Shown: one piece after another, positions 1 through 7,106 of the stretch
Numbering within the stretch: position 1 is the first letter of the stretch
How the letters are laid out: the number at the start of each line of letters is the position of its first letter
Assembly: GCA_031556525.1 (NCBI GenBank)
Contig: JAVBSS010000024.1
Location: 1 to 21,251 of the forward strand
Reading direction: 5' to 3'
Origin: JAVBSN01 sp031556525
GTDB taxonomy: Bacteria > Bacillota > Clostridia > Lachnospirales > Lachnospiraceae
DNA length: 21,251 nucleotides
The notes under the pieces: model-generated
What the model was told of the DNA's origin: nothing
The model's database searches: none
Seen by the model: the letters and a program-made list of their open reading frames with translations, nothing else
Made by a program: the position numbers and the translations under genes

Positions 1-681
1 CACGAAGTAGAAAACATGTGCTCAGTTGCTCAAGGTGTAAACCATGGTGCTGCACCAATACCAGAAGAAGCAAAGTGGGTAAAAGCGAAAGAAGTAAAAG
101 ATATTTCAGGTTTAACACACGGTGTAGGCTGGTGTGCTCCACAACAGGGTGCTTGTAAGTTAACACTTAACGTTAAAGAGGGAATTATTGAAGAGGCATT
201 AGTTGAGACAATAGGTTGTTCAGGTATGACTCATTCTGCTGCTATGGCATCAGAAATCTTACCAGGTAGAACAGTTATGGAAGCTCTTAATACTGATTTA
301 GTATGCGATGCTATCAATACAGCAATGAGAGAATTATTCTTACAAATAGTTTATGGTAGAACTCAAAGTGCTTTCTCTGAAGATGGTCTTCCAATCGGAG
401 CAGGTCTTGAGGATTTAGGTAAGGGTCTTCGTTCACAAGTTGGTACTATGTATGGTACACTTAAAAAAGGTCCTCGTTACTTAGAGATGGCTGAAGGTTA
501 TGTTACAGGCATTGCATTAGACGAAGAAGATTTAATTATCGGTTACCAATTCGTAAGTCTTGGAAAAATGACAGACTTTATCAGAAAAGGTGATGACGCT
601 AATACAGCTTGGGAAAAAGCTAAAGGCCAATACGGTAGAGTTGATGATGCAGTTAAGATTATTGACCCACGTGCAGAATAA
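1..681 (+). CDS. NifU-like iron-sulfur cluster assembly scaffold protein (5' partial)
   Basis: This reading frame is already open at base 1 (codons His-Glu-Val-Glu-Asn come before the first visible Met at 16), so the true start almost certainly lies just upstream of the window. The protein belongs to the NifU N-terminal/IscU-like family, in the version found next to GGGtGRT genes in Clostridia. Counting from the Met at 16, candidate cluster ligands are C40, C47, C68 (in the IGCSGMTHSAA segment) and C97 (LVCDAIN). The family carries Fe-S clusters on such cysteines before transfer to target proteins. The C-terminal third (EGYVTGIALDEEDLIIGYQF) is unlike classical IscU, so the real job may be more specialised than general scaffold. 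It is 18 nt ahead of the GGGtGRT gene and surely co-transcribed with it. Family assignment is firm; function is inferred. Confidence 0.88.
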   Translation, partial: HEVENMCSVAQGVNHGAAPIPEEAKWVKAKEVKDISGLTHGVGWCAPQQGACKLTLNVKEGIIEEALVETIGCSGMTHSAAMASEILPGRTVMEALNTDLVCDAINTAMRELFLQIVYGRTQSAFSEDGLPIGAGLEDLGKGLRSQVGTMYGTLKKGPRYLEMAEGYVTGIALDEEDLIIGYQFVSLGKMTDFIRKGDDANTAWEKAKGQYGRVDDAVKIIDPRAE

Positions 682-699
682 TTAAGGAGGTAACGAAAA

Positions 700-1710
700 A
701 TGGCTTTATTTGAATCATATGAAAGACGTATTAAACAAATTAACGAAGTATTAAATAGCTATGGTATCGCTTCAATTGAAGAAGCTGAGAAGATGACTAA
801 AGATGCTGGTTTAGATGTATATGAGCAAGTTGAGAAGATTCAACCAATTTGTTTTGAAAATGCTAAGTGGGCTTACATTGTAGGTGCTGCTATAGCAATA
901 AAGAAAGATTGTAGAAAAGCTGCAGATGCTGCTGCTGCAATTGGAGAAGGCTTACAAGCTTTCTGTATTCCAGGTTCAGTTGCTGATACTCGTAAGGTAG
1001 GATTAGGACATGGTAACTTAGGAAAGATGTTATTAGAAGAAGAGACTGAGTGTTTCTGTTTCTTAGCTGGACATGAGTCATTTGCAGCTGCTGAAGGTGC
1101 AATTGGTATCGCAGAGAAAGCTAACAAAGTTCGTCAAATACCTTTAAGAGTTATCTTAAATGGTCTTGGTAAGGATGCTGCTCAAGTTATTTCAAGAATC
1201 AACGGATTTACATTTGTTGAGACTGAGTATGATCCATATACAAATACAGTTAAAGAAGTATTCAAGAAATCTTATTCTGAAGGTCTTCGTGCAGGAGTTA
1301 ACTGCTACGGTTCAAACGATGTTTGTGAAGGTGTAGCTATCATGCACAAAGAAGGCGTTGATGTATCTATTACAGGTAACTCAACTAACCCAACTAGATT
1401 CCAACATCCAGTTGCAGGTACATACAAGAAAGAATGTATAGAGCAAGGAAAGAAATATTTCTCAGTTGCTTCAGGTGGTGGTACTGGAAGAACTCTTCAT
1501 CCAGATAACATGGCTGCAGGTCCTGCTTCTTATGGTATGACTGATACATTAGGACGTATGCACTCTGACGCTCAATTCGCTGGTTCTTCTTCAGTTCCTG
1601 CTCACGTTGAGATGATGGGTCTTATCGGTGCTGGTAACAACCCAATGGTTGGTATGACAGTAGCAGTTGCAGTTTCTATTCAAGAAGCAGCAGATGCAGG
1701 TAAGTTCTAA
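700..1710 (+). CDS. GGGtGRT family protein
   Basis: A 336-residue protein carrying the family's namesake motif GGGTGRT at residues 259-265, followed by a Gly/Ala/Met-rich C-terminus (GLIGAGNNPMVGMTVAVA). The start ATG has a textbook AAGGAGG site at 684-690. The family is widespread in anaerobic Firmicutes and is recurrently next to a NifU-like gene, as here, but its biochemical role is unknown to me. The motif looks like a nucleotide- or phosphate-binding glycine loop, which is only a guess. No signal peptide or membrane segment is visible, so it is probably cytoplasmic. Codon use is richer in CGT, GGT and AAC than in the genes to the right, hinting at high expression. A strong terminator follows. 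Confidence 0.9.
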   Translation: MALFESYERRIKQINEVLNSYGIASIEEAEKMTKDAGLDVYEQVEKIQPICFENAKWAYIVGAAIAIKKDCRKAADAAAAIGEGLQAFCIPGSVADTRKVGLGHGNLGKMLLEEETECFCFLAGHESFAAAEGAIGIAEKANKVRQIPLRVILNGLGKDAAQVISRINGFTFVETEYDPYTNTVKEVFKKSYSEGLRAGVNCYGSNDVCEGVAIMHKEGVDVSITGNSTNPTRFQHPVAGTYKKECIEQGKKYFSVASGGGTGRTLHPDNMAAGPASYGMTDTLGRMHSDAQFAGSSSVPAHVEMMGLIGAGNNPMVGMTVAVAVSIQEAADAGKF

Positions 1711-1732
1711 GAAAAATAATATGTAATATAGA

Positions 1733-1771
1733 GGATTTCTCAATCTGAAAATGATTGAGAAATCCTTTTTT
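1733..1771 (+). terminator. Rho-independent terminator of the NifU-like/GGGtGRT operon
   Basis: A perfect 13-bp stem (1733-1745 with 1753-1765) closes a 7-nt loop (TGAAAAT) and is followed directly by six T (1766-1771). It begins 22 nt after the GGGtGRT stop, so it ends that operon. Confidence 0.95.
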
Positions 1772-1782
1772 GTTGTATTATT

Positions 1783-1811
1783 TTGAAAAAAATTTGAATA
1801 TTTGTTATAAT
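1783..1811 (+). promoter_or_regulatory. Sigma-A type promoter with no long gene behind it
   Basis: TTGAAA (1783-1788), a 17-nt spacer and a perfect TATAAT (1806-1811) directly follow the upstream terminator. Transcription would start near 1818 and run toward the hairpin at 2033-2076, giving an RNA of about 260 nt. In AT-rich DNA such matches occur by chance, but spacing and position are good. Confidence 0.6.
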
Positions 1812-1856
1812 TGTAATAATAGCTTGAAAGGAAAAATTATAGGAAATATAATTACA

Positions 1857-1931
1857 ATGGATGAATCTACTCCTGTTTCAGAGTATTTATCAATGTCGAA
1901 TGGATTAACAAGTGTGTACGGATTGATATGA
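1857..1931 (+). CDS. Possible 24-residue small ORF
   Basis: ATG at 1857 to TGA at 1929-1931, starting MDESTPVSEYLS and ending with a mildly hydrophobic Leu/Val/Tyr/Ile stretch. An AGGA lies 12 nt upstream of the ATG, a loose ribosome site. It is the first ORF on the transcript predicted from the promoter at 1783. A second tiny ORF (1984-2043, 19 residues, Lys/Arg/Ile-rich, beginning MTKQKIKD) runs into the base of the hairpin and has no clear ribosome site. Neither is recognised. They could be remnants of a decayed gene or chance. Confidence 0.2.
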   Translation: MDESTPVSEYLSMSNGLTSVYGLI

Positions 1932-2032
1932 AAAAATGTTTAAGAAGTATGTTTTAAAATGCAATAAATAAAAAAGAAAAACCATGACTAAACAGAAAAT
2001 AAAAGATATCATACGTGAATGTATGAAAATAC

Positions 2033-2076
2033 GTAATTATTAAAGACCTCGCATCTGCGAGGTCTTTAATAATTAC
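2033..2076. terminator. Long 21-bp hairpin between convergent transcripts
   Basis: 2033-2053 pairs perfectly with 2056-2076. The GC core is AGACCTCGC/GCGAGGTCT, flanked by A/T arms. The right arm reads TCTTTAATAATTA in either direction, so it lacks a pure T-run but has the shape of a bidirectional terminator. It begins 2 nt past the stop of the minus-strand zinc-ribbon gene and also lies at the end of the predicted 1818-2076 transcript. Confidence 0.7.
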
Positions 2077-2077
2077 A

Positions 2078-2323
2078 TTATGCGTTCCAAGTGTGGCTGC
2101 AGTTGTTGCAAACACACATAGTAGCAGATTTGTTAGTGGTCTTATATTTTTTAGGTTTGAAGATTTTAAAAATTAGCATTGGTATAAAGAAACAAAGCCA
2201 TAAGATAGGTTCTAACCACCACCCAATAAGTAACCAGTATACCCAGTTATGTTTTTTCTTTAATTTTGTTTTGCTTACTATTTGTACATTTACGTTTTCA
2301 CTACTACATTTAGGACATGTCAT
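2078..2323 (-). CDS. Small zinc-ribbon membrane protein
   Basis: An 81-residue protein with CPKC at residues 3-6 and CNNC at 72-75, the two knuckles of a zinc ribbon, split by a basic segment (KTKLKKK, 18-24) and one strongly hydrophobic Trp/Leu/Ile-rich span at about 28-52 that should cross or sit in the membrane. A second basic patch (KIFKPKKYK) follows it. The ribosome site GGAGGG is at 2331-2336 just upstream of the ATG, and a promoter lies at 2376-2404. It is the only protein gene on the minus strand here. Such short zinc-ribbon proteins are common and uncharacterised in Firmicutes; no function can be assigned. Having both zinc knuckles on opposite ends of a membrane span implies either a hairpin topology or a peripheral helix. 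Confidence 0.8.
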   Translation of the reverse strand: MTCPKCSSENVNVQIVSKTKLKKKHNWVYWLLIGWWLEPILWLCFFIPMLIFKIFKPKKYKTTNKSATMCVCNNCSHTWNA

Positions 2324-2375
2324 AGTAAATCCCTCCCTTTACATAATTTTATTGTATTTTCGTAGCAATACAGTC

Positions 2376-2404
2376 ATTATACAACAAAGTGTGGAGTTGG
2401 TCTA
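2376..2404 (-). promoter_or_regulatory. Promoter of the zinc-ribbon gene
   Basis: Read on the minus strand: TAGACC (2399-2404, 4 of 6 to consensus), a 17-nt spacer, and a perfect TATAAT (2376-2381). It lies about 55 nt upstream of the start codon. Confidence 0.55.
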
Positions 2405-2426
2405 TATGAAAGAGTGATAAAACACT

Positions 2427-2458
2427 AAAAAAGGAATCCTGGGGAGGGATTCCTTTTT
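2427..2458. terminator. Bidirectional hairpin terminator
   Basis: AAAAAGGAATCC (2428-2439) pairs with GGATTCCTTTTT (2447-2458) around a 7-nt loop. Either strand ends in a run of five or six T. No + strand gene feeds into it, so it may insulate the minus-strand zinc-ribbon promoter from transcription coming from the right, or end a short + transcript I cannot define. Confidence 0.7.
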
Positions 2459-2729
2459 ATTATAAGGGGAAGGTTTATGAAAAAATTCATTTCTAAAGCT
2501 CACTTGCTTTATGTATACATAATAACAGTTAAATGTGACGTAGATATATTTAAAGTGTGAATAAAATGTGAATTATTTGAAAAAAATTTATAAAAGTAAG
2601 AAAAGCCTAGAAAAACCATGCTATATAGATTGAAAAAATGTGAGTGATGGATTGAAGAAAAAGGCAGATAACCAATATAATCAGCGCTAGAGATTATAAT
2701 TAAGATTATATTAAAGAATACTTGTATTG
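2459..2729. other. AT-rich intergenic stretch with a possible 27-residue ORF
   Basis: No convincing gene. A 27-residue ORF (ATG 2477, TGA 2558-2560, starting MKKFISKAHLL) has a purine-rich AAGGGGAAGG just 5' of it, but no good promoter and a terminator hairpin immediately upstream, so it is doubtful. Within it is a perfect 14-nt palindrome, TTATGTATACATAA (2509-2522), which could be an operator or chance. The rest is A-rich with no clear structure. Confidence 0.3.
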
Positions 2730-2758
2730 TTGACTTAATATATTGATAAGGGTAAAAT
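2730..2758 (+). promoter_or_regulatory. Promoter of the CBS-type pyrophosphatase gene
   Basis: TTGACT (2730-2735), a 17-nt spacer, TAAAAT (2753-2758): five of six in both boxes with ideal spacing. The expected start is near 2765, giving a leader of about 36 nt. Confidence 0.8.
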
Positions 2759-2800
2759 GGGATAACGATTAGGTTGTTAGATAAATTAAGGAGTGATATT

Positions 2801-4441
2801 ATGCAAAACACATTTATACATGTAATTGGACATAAGAATCCGGATACAGATTCAATATGTTCAGCGATTGCATATGCTGAATTGAAAAATAGAACTAGTA
2901 GTAAGAATTATATTGCTATGAGAGCAGGTCATATAAATGAAGAGACTCAATACATATTAAATAGATTCAACGTAAGAAGACCTAGATATTTAGGCAGTGT
3001 TAATCCACAGGTTAAAGATATTAAGATTAGGATGATAGAAGGGGTTTCTGGTAGTATTTCGCTTAAAAAGGCATGGGCAATTATGAATGAAAATAATGTT
3101 GTTACCTTGCCTATTACTGCTAGTAATAAATTAGAAGGACTTATAACTATTAGTGATATAGCCAAATCTTACATGGATGTCTATGACAGCAGTATTATTG
3201 GGCGTGCGAGAACTCAATATAGTAATATATTAGAGACTATTGATGGAACTATGATAACGGGGAACGAGCATAGCTATGTAGTTAAGGGAAAAGTCTTGAT
3301 TGCAGCAGCCAATCCTGAATTAATGGAGAATTATATAGAAGAAGATGATATGGTCATCTTAGGAAATAGATATGAATCTCAATTGTGTGCGATAGAGATG
3401 AAAGCTTCAAGTATAATAGTGTGTGAAGGTGCAAGTATTTCGATGACTATTAAGAAAATAGCCGAAGAAAATGATTGTGCAATTATAAGTACACCGCATG
3501 ATACGTATACAGTTGCCCGCTTGATTAATCAAAGTATGCCAATAAAACACTTTATGAAGAAAGAAAATCTTATTACATTTAGAACCGATGAAGAAGTAGA
3601 GACAATTAAGGCTGTTATGGCTAAGAAACGTAACAGAGATTTTCCGATTATAAATGAAGATGGAGATTATGTAGGCATGGTATCAAGACGTAATCTTCTT
3701 AATCTAAAGCGCAAGCAAATTATTTTGGTGGATCATAATGAGAGAACACAAGCTGTAGATGGAATTGAAAATGCTGATATATTAGAAATAATAGACCATC
3801 ATAGAATAGGAACTATAGAGACTTTAGAACCTGTATTTTTTAGAAATCAACCGTTGGGATGTACAGCAACAATTATCTATCAGATGTATATGGAGCAAAA
3901 TGTAGAGATTGGGCCAACTATAGCAGGATTGTTATGTGGAGCAATAATATCCGACACGTTAATGTTTAGATCACCTACATGTACTAGTGTAGATAGAAAA
4001 GCAGCTAGCGAATTGGCGCATATTGCGAATTTGGATATAGACGAATTTGCTAAGGATATGTTTACTGCTGGAAGTAATCTGGCAAATAAAAAAGCAAAAT
4101 CTATATTCTATCAAGATTTCAAAAATTTTAGTGTTGGCGATATAAGTATGGGTGTTGGACAGATAAATTGTATGACAGATGAAGATTTAGCAATTATTAA
4201 GAAGAAGTTGAATGATTATATATCGACAGATTTTGCGAGTCATAATGCTGATATGATATTCTTCATGATAACAAATATAATAGAAGAGAATACAACCTTA
4301 TTATGCTTTGGTAATGGATCAGAGCAACTTGTTGAAGAAGCATTTCATGTGATTCCTAAAAATCATGAATGTTTATTAAATGGTGTAGTGTCAAGAAAAA
4401 AACAATTAATTCCAACTCTTGTTGGTACGATACAGAACTAA
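2801..4441 (+). CDS. Manganese-dependent inorganic pyrophosphatase with CBS and DRTGG domains (family II)
   Basis: Hydrolyses pyrophosphate to phosphate in the cytoplasm, pulling biosynthetic reactions forward. The 546-residue protein has the split layout of regulated family II enzymes. An N-terminal DHH half carries metal ligands in GHKNPDTDS (H11, D15, D17). Then come a first CBS motif at about 70-125, a DRTGG-like segment at about 135-240, a second CBS at about 248-303, the rest of the DHH domain with VDH (310-312) and IDHH (331-334), and a DHHA2 domain ending in SRKKQLIP. Known CBS-pyrophosphatases of clostridia are inhibited by AMP/ADP and activated by ATP or diadenosine polyphosphates through these inserts; the same is expected here but is inference. 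I chose the ATG at 2801 because AAGGAG is 7 nt upstream; an in-frame TTG at 2774 lacks a ribosome site and would precede the conserved N-terminus. No clear terminator follows, only a weak dyad at 4472-4496. Confidence 0.93.
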   Translation: MQNTFIHVIGHKNPDTDSICSAIAYAELKNRTSSKNYIAMRAGHINEETQYILNRFNVRRPRYLGSVNPQVKDIKIRMIEGVSGSISLKKAWAIMNENNVVTLPITASNKLEGLITISDIAKSYMDVYDSSIIGRARTQYSNILETIDGTMITGNEHSYVVKGKVLIAAANPELMENYIEEDDMVILGNRYESQLCAIEMKASSIIVCEGASISMTIKKIAEENDCAIISTPHDTYTVARLINQSMPIKHFMKKENLITFRTDEEVETIKAVMAKKRNRDFPIINEDGDYVGMVSRRNLLNLKRKQIILVDHNERTQAVDGIENADILEIIDHHRIGTIETLEPVFFRNQPLGCTATIIYQMYMEQNVEIGPTIAGLLCGAIISDTLMFRSPTCTSVDRKAASELAHIANLDIDEFAKDMFTAGSNLANKKAKSIFYQDFKNFSVGDISMGVGQINCMTDEDLAIIKKKLNDYISTDFASHNADMIFFMITNIIEENTTLLCFGNGSEQLVEEAFHVIPKNHECLLNGVVSRKKQLIPTLVGTIQN

Positions 4442-4545
4442 GATATAGATATTTACTGACCTTGGGTGAGATAGGGGTCGGGAAGTAAACTCCCTACAAA
4501 AAATGTGAACTTGGTACAATATTCATTAGATACCATATATTGCGA

Positions 4546-4574
4546 TTGACTGTGAATATGTGAAAAGTTATGAT
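4546..4574 (+). promoter_or_regulatory. Promoter of the Cys-rich CAP protein gene
   Basis: TTGACT (4546-4551), 17-nt spacer, TATGAT (4569-4574). The leader to the TTG start would be about 48 nt. The segment 4472-4545 upstream holds weak dyads (TAGGG/CCCTA; TGGTA/TACCA) but nothing I can name as a riboswitch or operator. Confidence 0.7.
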
Positions 4575-4628
4575 TGTAAATGTAACACGAAACAAGCACA
4601 TTTACACAAACAAAAGGGAGGAATAAAG

Positions 4629-5909
4629 TTGAAAAATAAAATATTAAAATACTTTTATGTATTAACTTTATTATTTTCATTATTATTTACAATGGGTTTT
4701 GGTAGCATATCAAGTGAGGCAGCGACACGCATAGTAGTTGGTGGTAATGGTGATTGCAATACAGATAGTGGCAATACAGGGACATCTACGATGGATGAAC
4801 TTCGACAAGCGCTTAACTCAGGTTCAAGTTGCAATACTAATACAGGAATACAATATAAAGTAGTAAATGGTAATGATGTAGATGCAGATACTATTAATTC
4901 TATTATTCAATCAAGAAATAATGGAGGGGTACAGAGTAAGGCAATAACAAAGAGAAGTTGCAATACAGATACAACTTGTAATGTAGACACAAATTGCAAT
5001 ACAAATGAGTGCAGTACAGGCATAAACTGTGATACAAGAGATTGTGATGCTAATACAAATTGTAACGAAAGTACGAATTGTGATGTAAATACTAATAATA
5101 CAGCAAATGTTAAAACAAATGGATCTACTACAGAAAAAAATAATGCTACTCAAACAAAGGTTGTGGATAGTAAGGTAGAAGAAGTTATTAATTCAGCTGC
5201 TGATTCAGTGAAAAACACAAATACAAGTTCTAACTGTAGCATATCAAATATTAGTCCAAAATGCTCTGCTATAGTATTAGGAAGTAGCGTTGATTCACGT
5301 TGTAATAGTTATTTGCAAAATGCAATTGGTAATAACTACTCACAAGTAACAAATTGTAACAATATTGCTAGTAATGTATTGTGTTGGTCTAGTGGAAGAT
5401 ATATATTGTGTAATGATTTTAATAAATCAGAAGAATTATATCCTAGTGAAGAGAAGGATACTTCAACAGAGGCAGCAACAGAAGATGCTGCAGAACAAAC
5501 AACAGAAGAAACAAATATACCTGCCACAAATGATGCAGCTATATCAAAAGCAAAAGAATGTTTTGATTTGATTAATGCAGAGAGAAGAAGTTTAGGTGTT
5601 GCAGAACTAGTATGGGATGATACACTTTATGGATTTTGCGGAACAAGGGTAGGAGAAATAAGGACATCATTTAGTCATACAAGACCTAACGGAACTTCAT
5701 GGAATACTGTAATGGGAAGTGCTTATCCTAATATATATTCAGCCGGAGGTGAATGTTTATTAACAGGAGCTAATAATGCAGGAGAAACATTTAATGGTTG
5801 GAAGGGTTCGTCAGGACATTATGAAATATTAAAATCAGCTAATTATAATAGGGGTGCAGTAGCAACGGACGGTACTAATTGGGTGTTTATTGCAGCTAAA
5901 GCTAAGTAG
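4629..5909 (+). CDS. Secreted Cys/Asn/Thr-rich protein with C-terminal CAP (SCP/PR-1) domain
   Basis: The start is TTG at 4629, preceded by GGGAGG 7 nt upstream. The longer frame from GTG 4560 overlaps the promoter and has no ribosome site. The 426-residue product opens with a signal peptide (KNKILKYF, then a Leu/Phe core, cleavage probably near SEA-A, residues 29-32). Residues 40-160 are low-complexity Asn/Thr/Asp/Cys sequence. Eight cysteines at 111, 117, 123, 128, 134, 139, 145 and 151 are spaced 6,6,5,6,5,6,6. Further cysteines bring the total to 19. A Glu/Thr-rich linker spans about 268-300. The CAP domain fills 305-426, with the cavity residues H350 (FSHTRPNG), E375 (GGEC) and H397 (GHYE), as in YkwD-like bacterial CAP proteins. 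No sortase motif or C-terminal anchor is seen, so it is likely released or held by the repeat region. The substrate of bacterial CAP domains is unknown. Confidence 0.88.
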   Translation: MKNKILKYFYVLTLLFSLLFTMGFGSISSEAATRIVVGGNGDCNTDSGNTGTSTMDELRQALNSGSSCNTNTGIQYKVVNGNDVDADTINSIIQSRNNGGVQSKAITKRSCNTDTTCNVDTNCNTNECSTGINCDTRDCDANTNCNESTNCDVNTNNTANVKTNGSTTEKNNATQTKVVDSKVEEVINSAADSVKNTNTSSNCSISNISPKCSAIVLGSSVDSRCNSYLQNAIGNNYSQVTNCNNIASNVLCWSSGRYILCNDFNKSEELYPSEEKDTSTEAATEDAAEQTTEETNIPATNDAAISKAKECFDLINAERRSLGVAELVWDDTLYGFCGTRVGEIRTSFSHTRPNGTSWNTVMGSAYPNIYSAGGECLLTGANNAGETFNGWKGSSGHYEILKSANYNRGAVATDGTNWVFIAAKAK

Positions 5910-5934
5910 AATAATTTAATAAATATGATTTAGT

Positions 5935-5965
5935 ATATAAGTCCTGTCTTTGATAGGGCTTATAT
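5935..5965 (+). terminator. Probable terminator after the CAP protein gene
   Basis: 5935-5948 pairs with 5952-5965 (14 positions including two G-T pairs) around a TTT loop. What follows (TTGCTTGCGTTTG, from 5965) is only moderately T-rich, so efficiency is uncertain. Confidence 0.55.
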
Positions 5966-6044
5966 TGCTTGCGTTTGATATTAAATTAACTATTGTGGCT
6001 CTGGTTGAAAAATAAAAAAAGGATTTTATCAAAACACGTAGAAA

Positions 6045-6050
6045 TATACT
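6045..6050 (+). promoter_or_regulatory. Possible -10 box for the dgt-dnaG-rpoD operon
   Basis: TATACT at 6045-6050 lies about 28 nt before the start of the HD hydrolase gene, between the preceding hairpin and that gene. No good -35 box is found at 16-18 nt upstream, so a factor-dependent or alternative promoter is possible. Confidence 0.3.
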
Positions 6051-6078
6051 AATGTAGGGCTTTTTAAGGAGTTGAAAT

Positions 6079-7086
6079 ATGACTATTAGAGAACAACAAG
6101 AAATAAATGAATATAAGAATTTGTCTGGATGTGCTTCTTTTAGTGATAAATCCAGAGGTCGAGATAGATTTGAAGAACAATGTGATTTAAGAACTATATA
6201 TCAACGAGATAGGGATAGAATAATCCATTGTAAAGCATTTAGACGATTAAAACAAAAGACCCAAGTATTCTTGTCGCCTGAGGGAGATCATTATAGAACA
6301 AGATTGACTCATACCTTAGAGGTTGCTCAGATTGCCAGAACTATCGCTAGATCATTAAATCTTAATGAGGATTTGGTTGAAGCTATAGCATTGGGGCATG
6401 ATTTGGGGCATACGCCGTTTGGACATGCGGGAGAAAGGGCTCTAGATGAAGTCTGCTCGTATGGATTTAAACATAATGTTCAGAGTATAAGAATAGTAGA
6501 GAAACTAGAGAAAAAAGGCGCAGGACTTAATCTGTCATGGGAAGTAAGGGATGGTATTCTTAATCACCAAAGTATAGGAAGTCCATCAACCCTTGAGGGT
6601 AAAGTGGTACAATTAGCTGATAAGATAGCCTATATTAATCATGATATAGATGATGCAATTAGAGGTGGAATATTAGAGGAAAAAGATATACCAGAAGAGT
6701 TTACAAGCGTATTAGGTACAAGCGTTAGAAATAGATTGAATACACTCATTCATGACATAATTAAAAATAGTCAAGAGACAGATGATATAATTATGTCAAC
6801 AGCGGTAAGAGAAGCAATGGTAGGATTACGAAAGTTTATGTTTGAGCATGTGTATTTTAATCCTATTGCAAAAGGACAAGAGGGTAAAGCAGGACAGATG
6901 ATAAAACAATTGTTTTATTACTATGCGAAGAATCCTAATGATATGTCTATAGAATATATAGATATGATTGCCGATGGAGAAGAGATGGAAGTAGTAGTAT
7001 GTGATTATATATCGGGAATGACAGATACTTATGCAATATATAAATTTAGAGAAATATTTGAACCAGAAAGTTGGCAAAGAGTATAG
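6079..7086 (+). CDS. dgt: dGTP triphosphohydrolase-like HD-domain protein
   Basis: A 335-residue protein of the dGTPase (Dgt-like) branch of the HD superfamily, which cleaves dNTPs to deoxynucleoside plus tripolyphosphate. Metal-binding residues are visible in order: H78 (RTRLTHTLEVAQ), H107-D108 (LGHDLGHTPFGHAGE) and D181 (QLADKIAYINHDIDDA). The N-terminus has the usual dGTPase preface (FEEQCDLRTIYQRDRDRI, residues 31-48). It is shorter than the Escherichia coli enzyme and typical of the Firmicute form that sits just before dnaG and rpoD. The ATG has AAGGAG 7 nt upstream. Twenty bases separate it from dnaG, so it is the first gene of the operon. Substrate preference cannot be told from sequence. 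Confidence 0.9.
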   Translation: MTIREQQEINEYKNLSGCASFSDKSRGRDRFEEQCDLRTIYQRDRDRIIHCKAFRRLKQKTQVFLSPEGDHYRTRLTHTLEVAQIARTIARSLNLNEDLVEAIALGHDLGHTPFGHAGERALDEVCSYGFKHNVQSIRIVEKLEKKGAGLNLSWEVRDGILNHQSIGSPSTLEGKVVQLADKIAYINHDIDDAIRGGILEEKDIPEEFTSVLGTSVRNRLNTLIHDIIKNSQETDDIIMSTAVREAMVGLRKFMFEHVYFNPIAKGQEGKAGQMIKQLFYYYAKNPNDMSIEYIDMIADGEEMEVVVCDYISGMTDTYAIYKFREIFEPESWQRV

Positions 7087-7106
7087 TTTTGTAGAAGGAG
7101 ATAATA

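Noticed and set aside
2509..2811. 100-residue minus-strand frame over the pyrophosphatase leader
   Set aside because: It covers the good + strand promoter, has no ribosome site and is made of AT-driven Ile/Ser/Phe codons, so it is an antisense shadow.
4442..4545. Possible riboswitch or terminator between the pyrophosphatase and CAP genes
   Set aside because: Only 4-5 bp dyads are present, without a T-run or any consensus core I recognise.
4560..4628. N-terminal extension of the CAP protein from GTG 4560
   Set aside because: It would overlap the promoter -10 box, lacks a ribosome site, and puts a charged stretch before a clear signal peptide.
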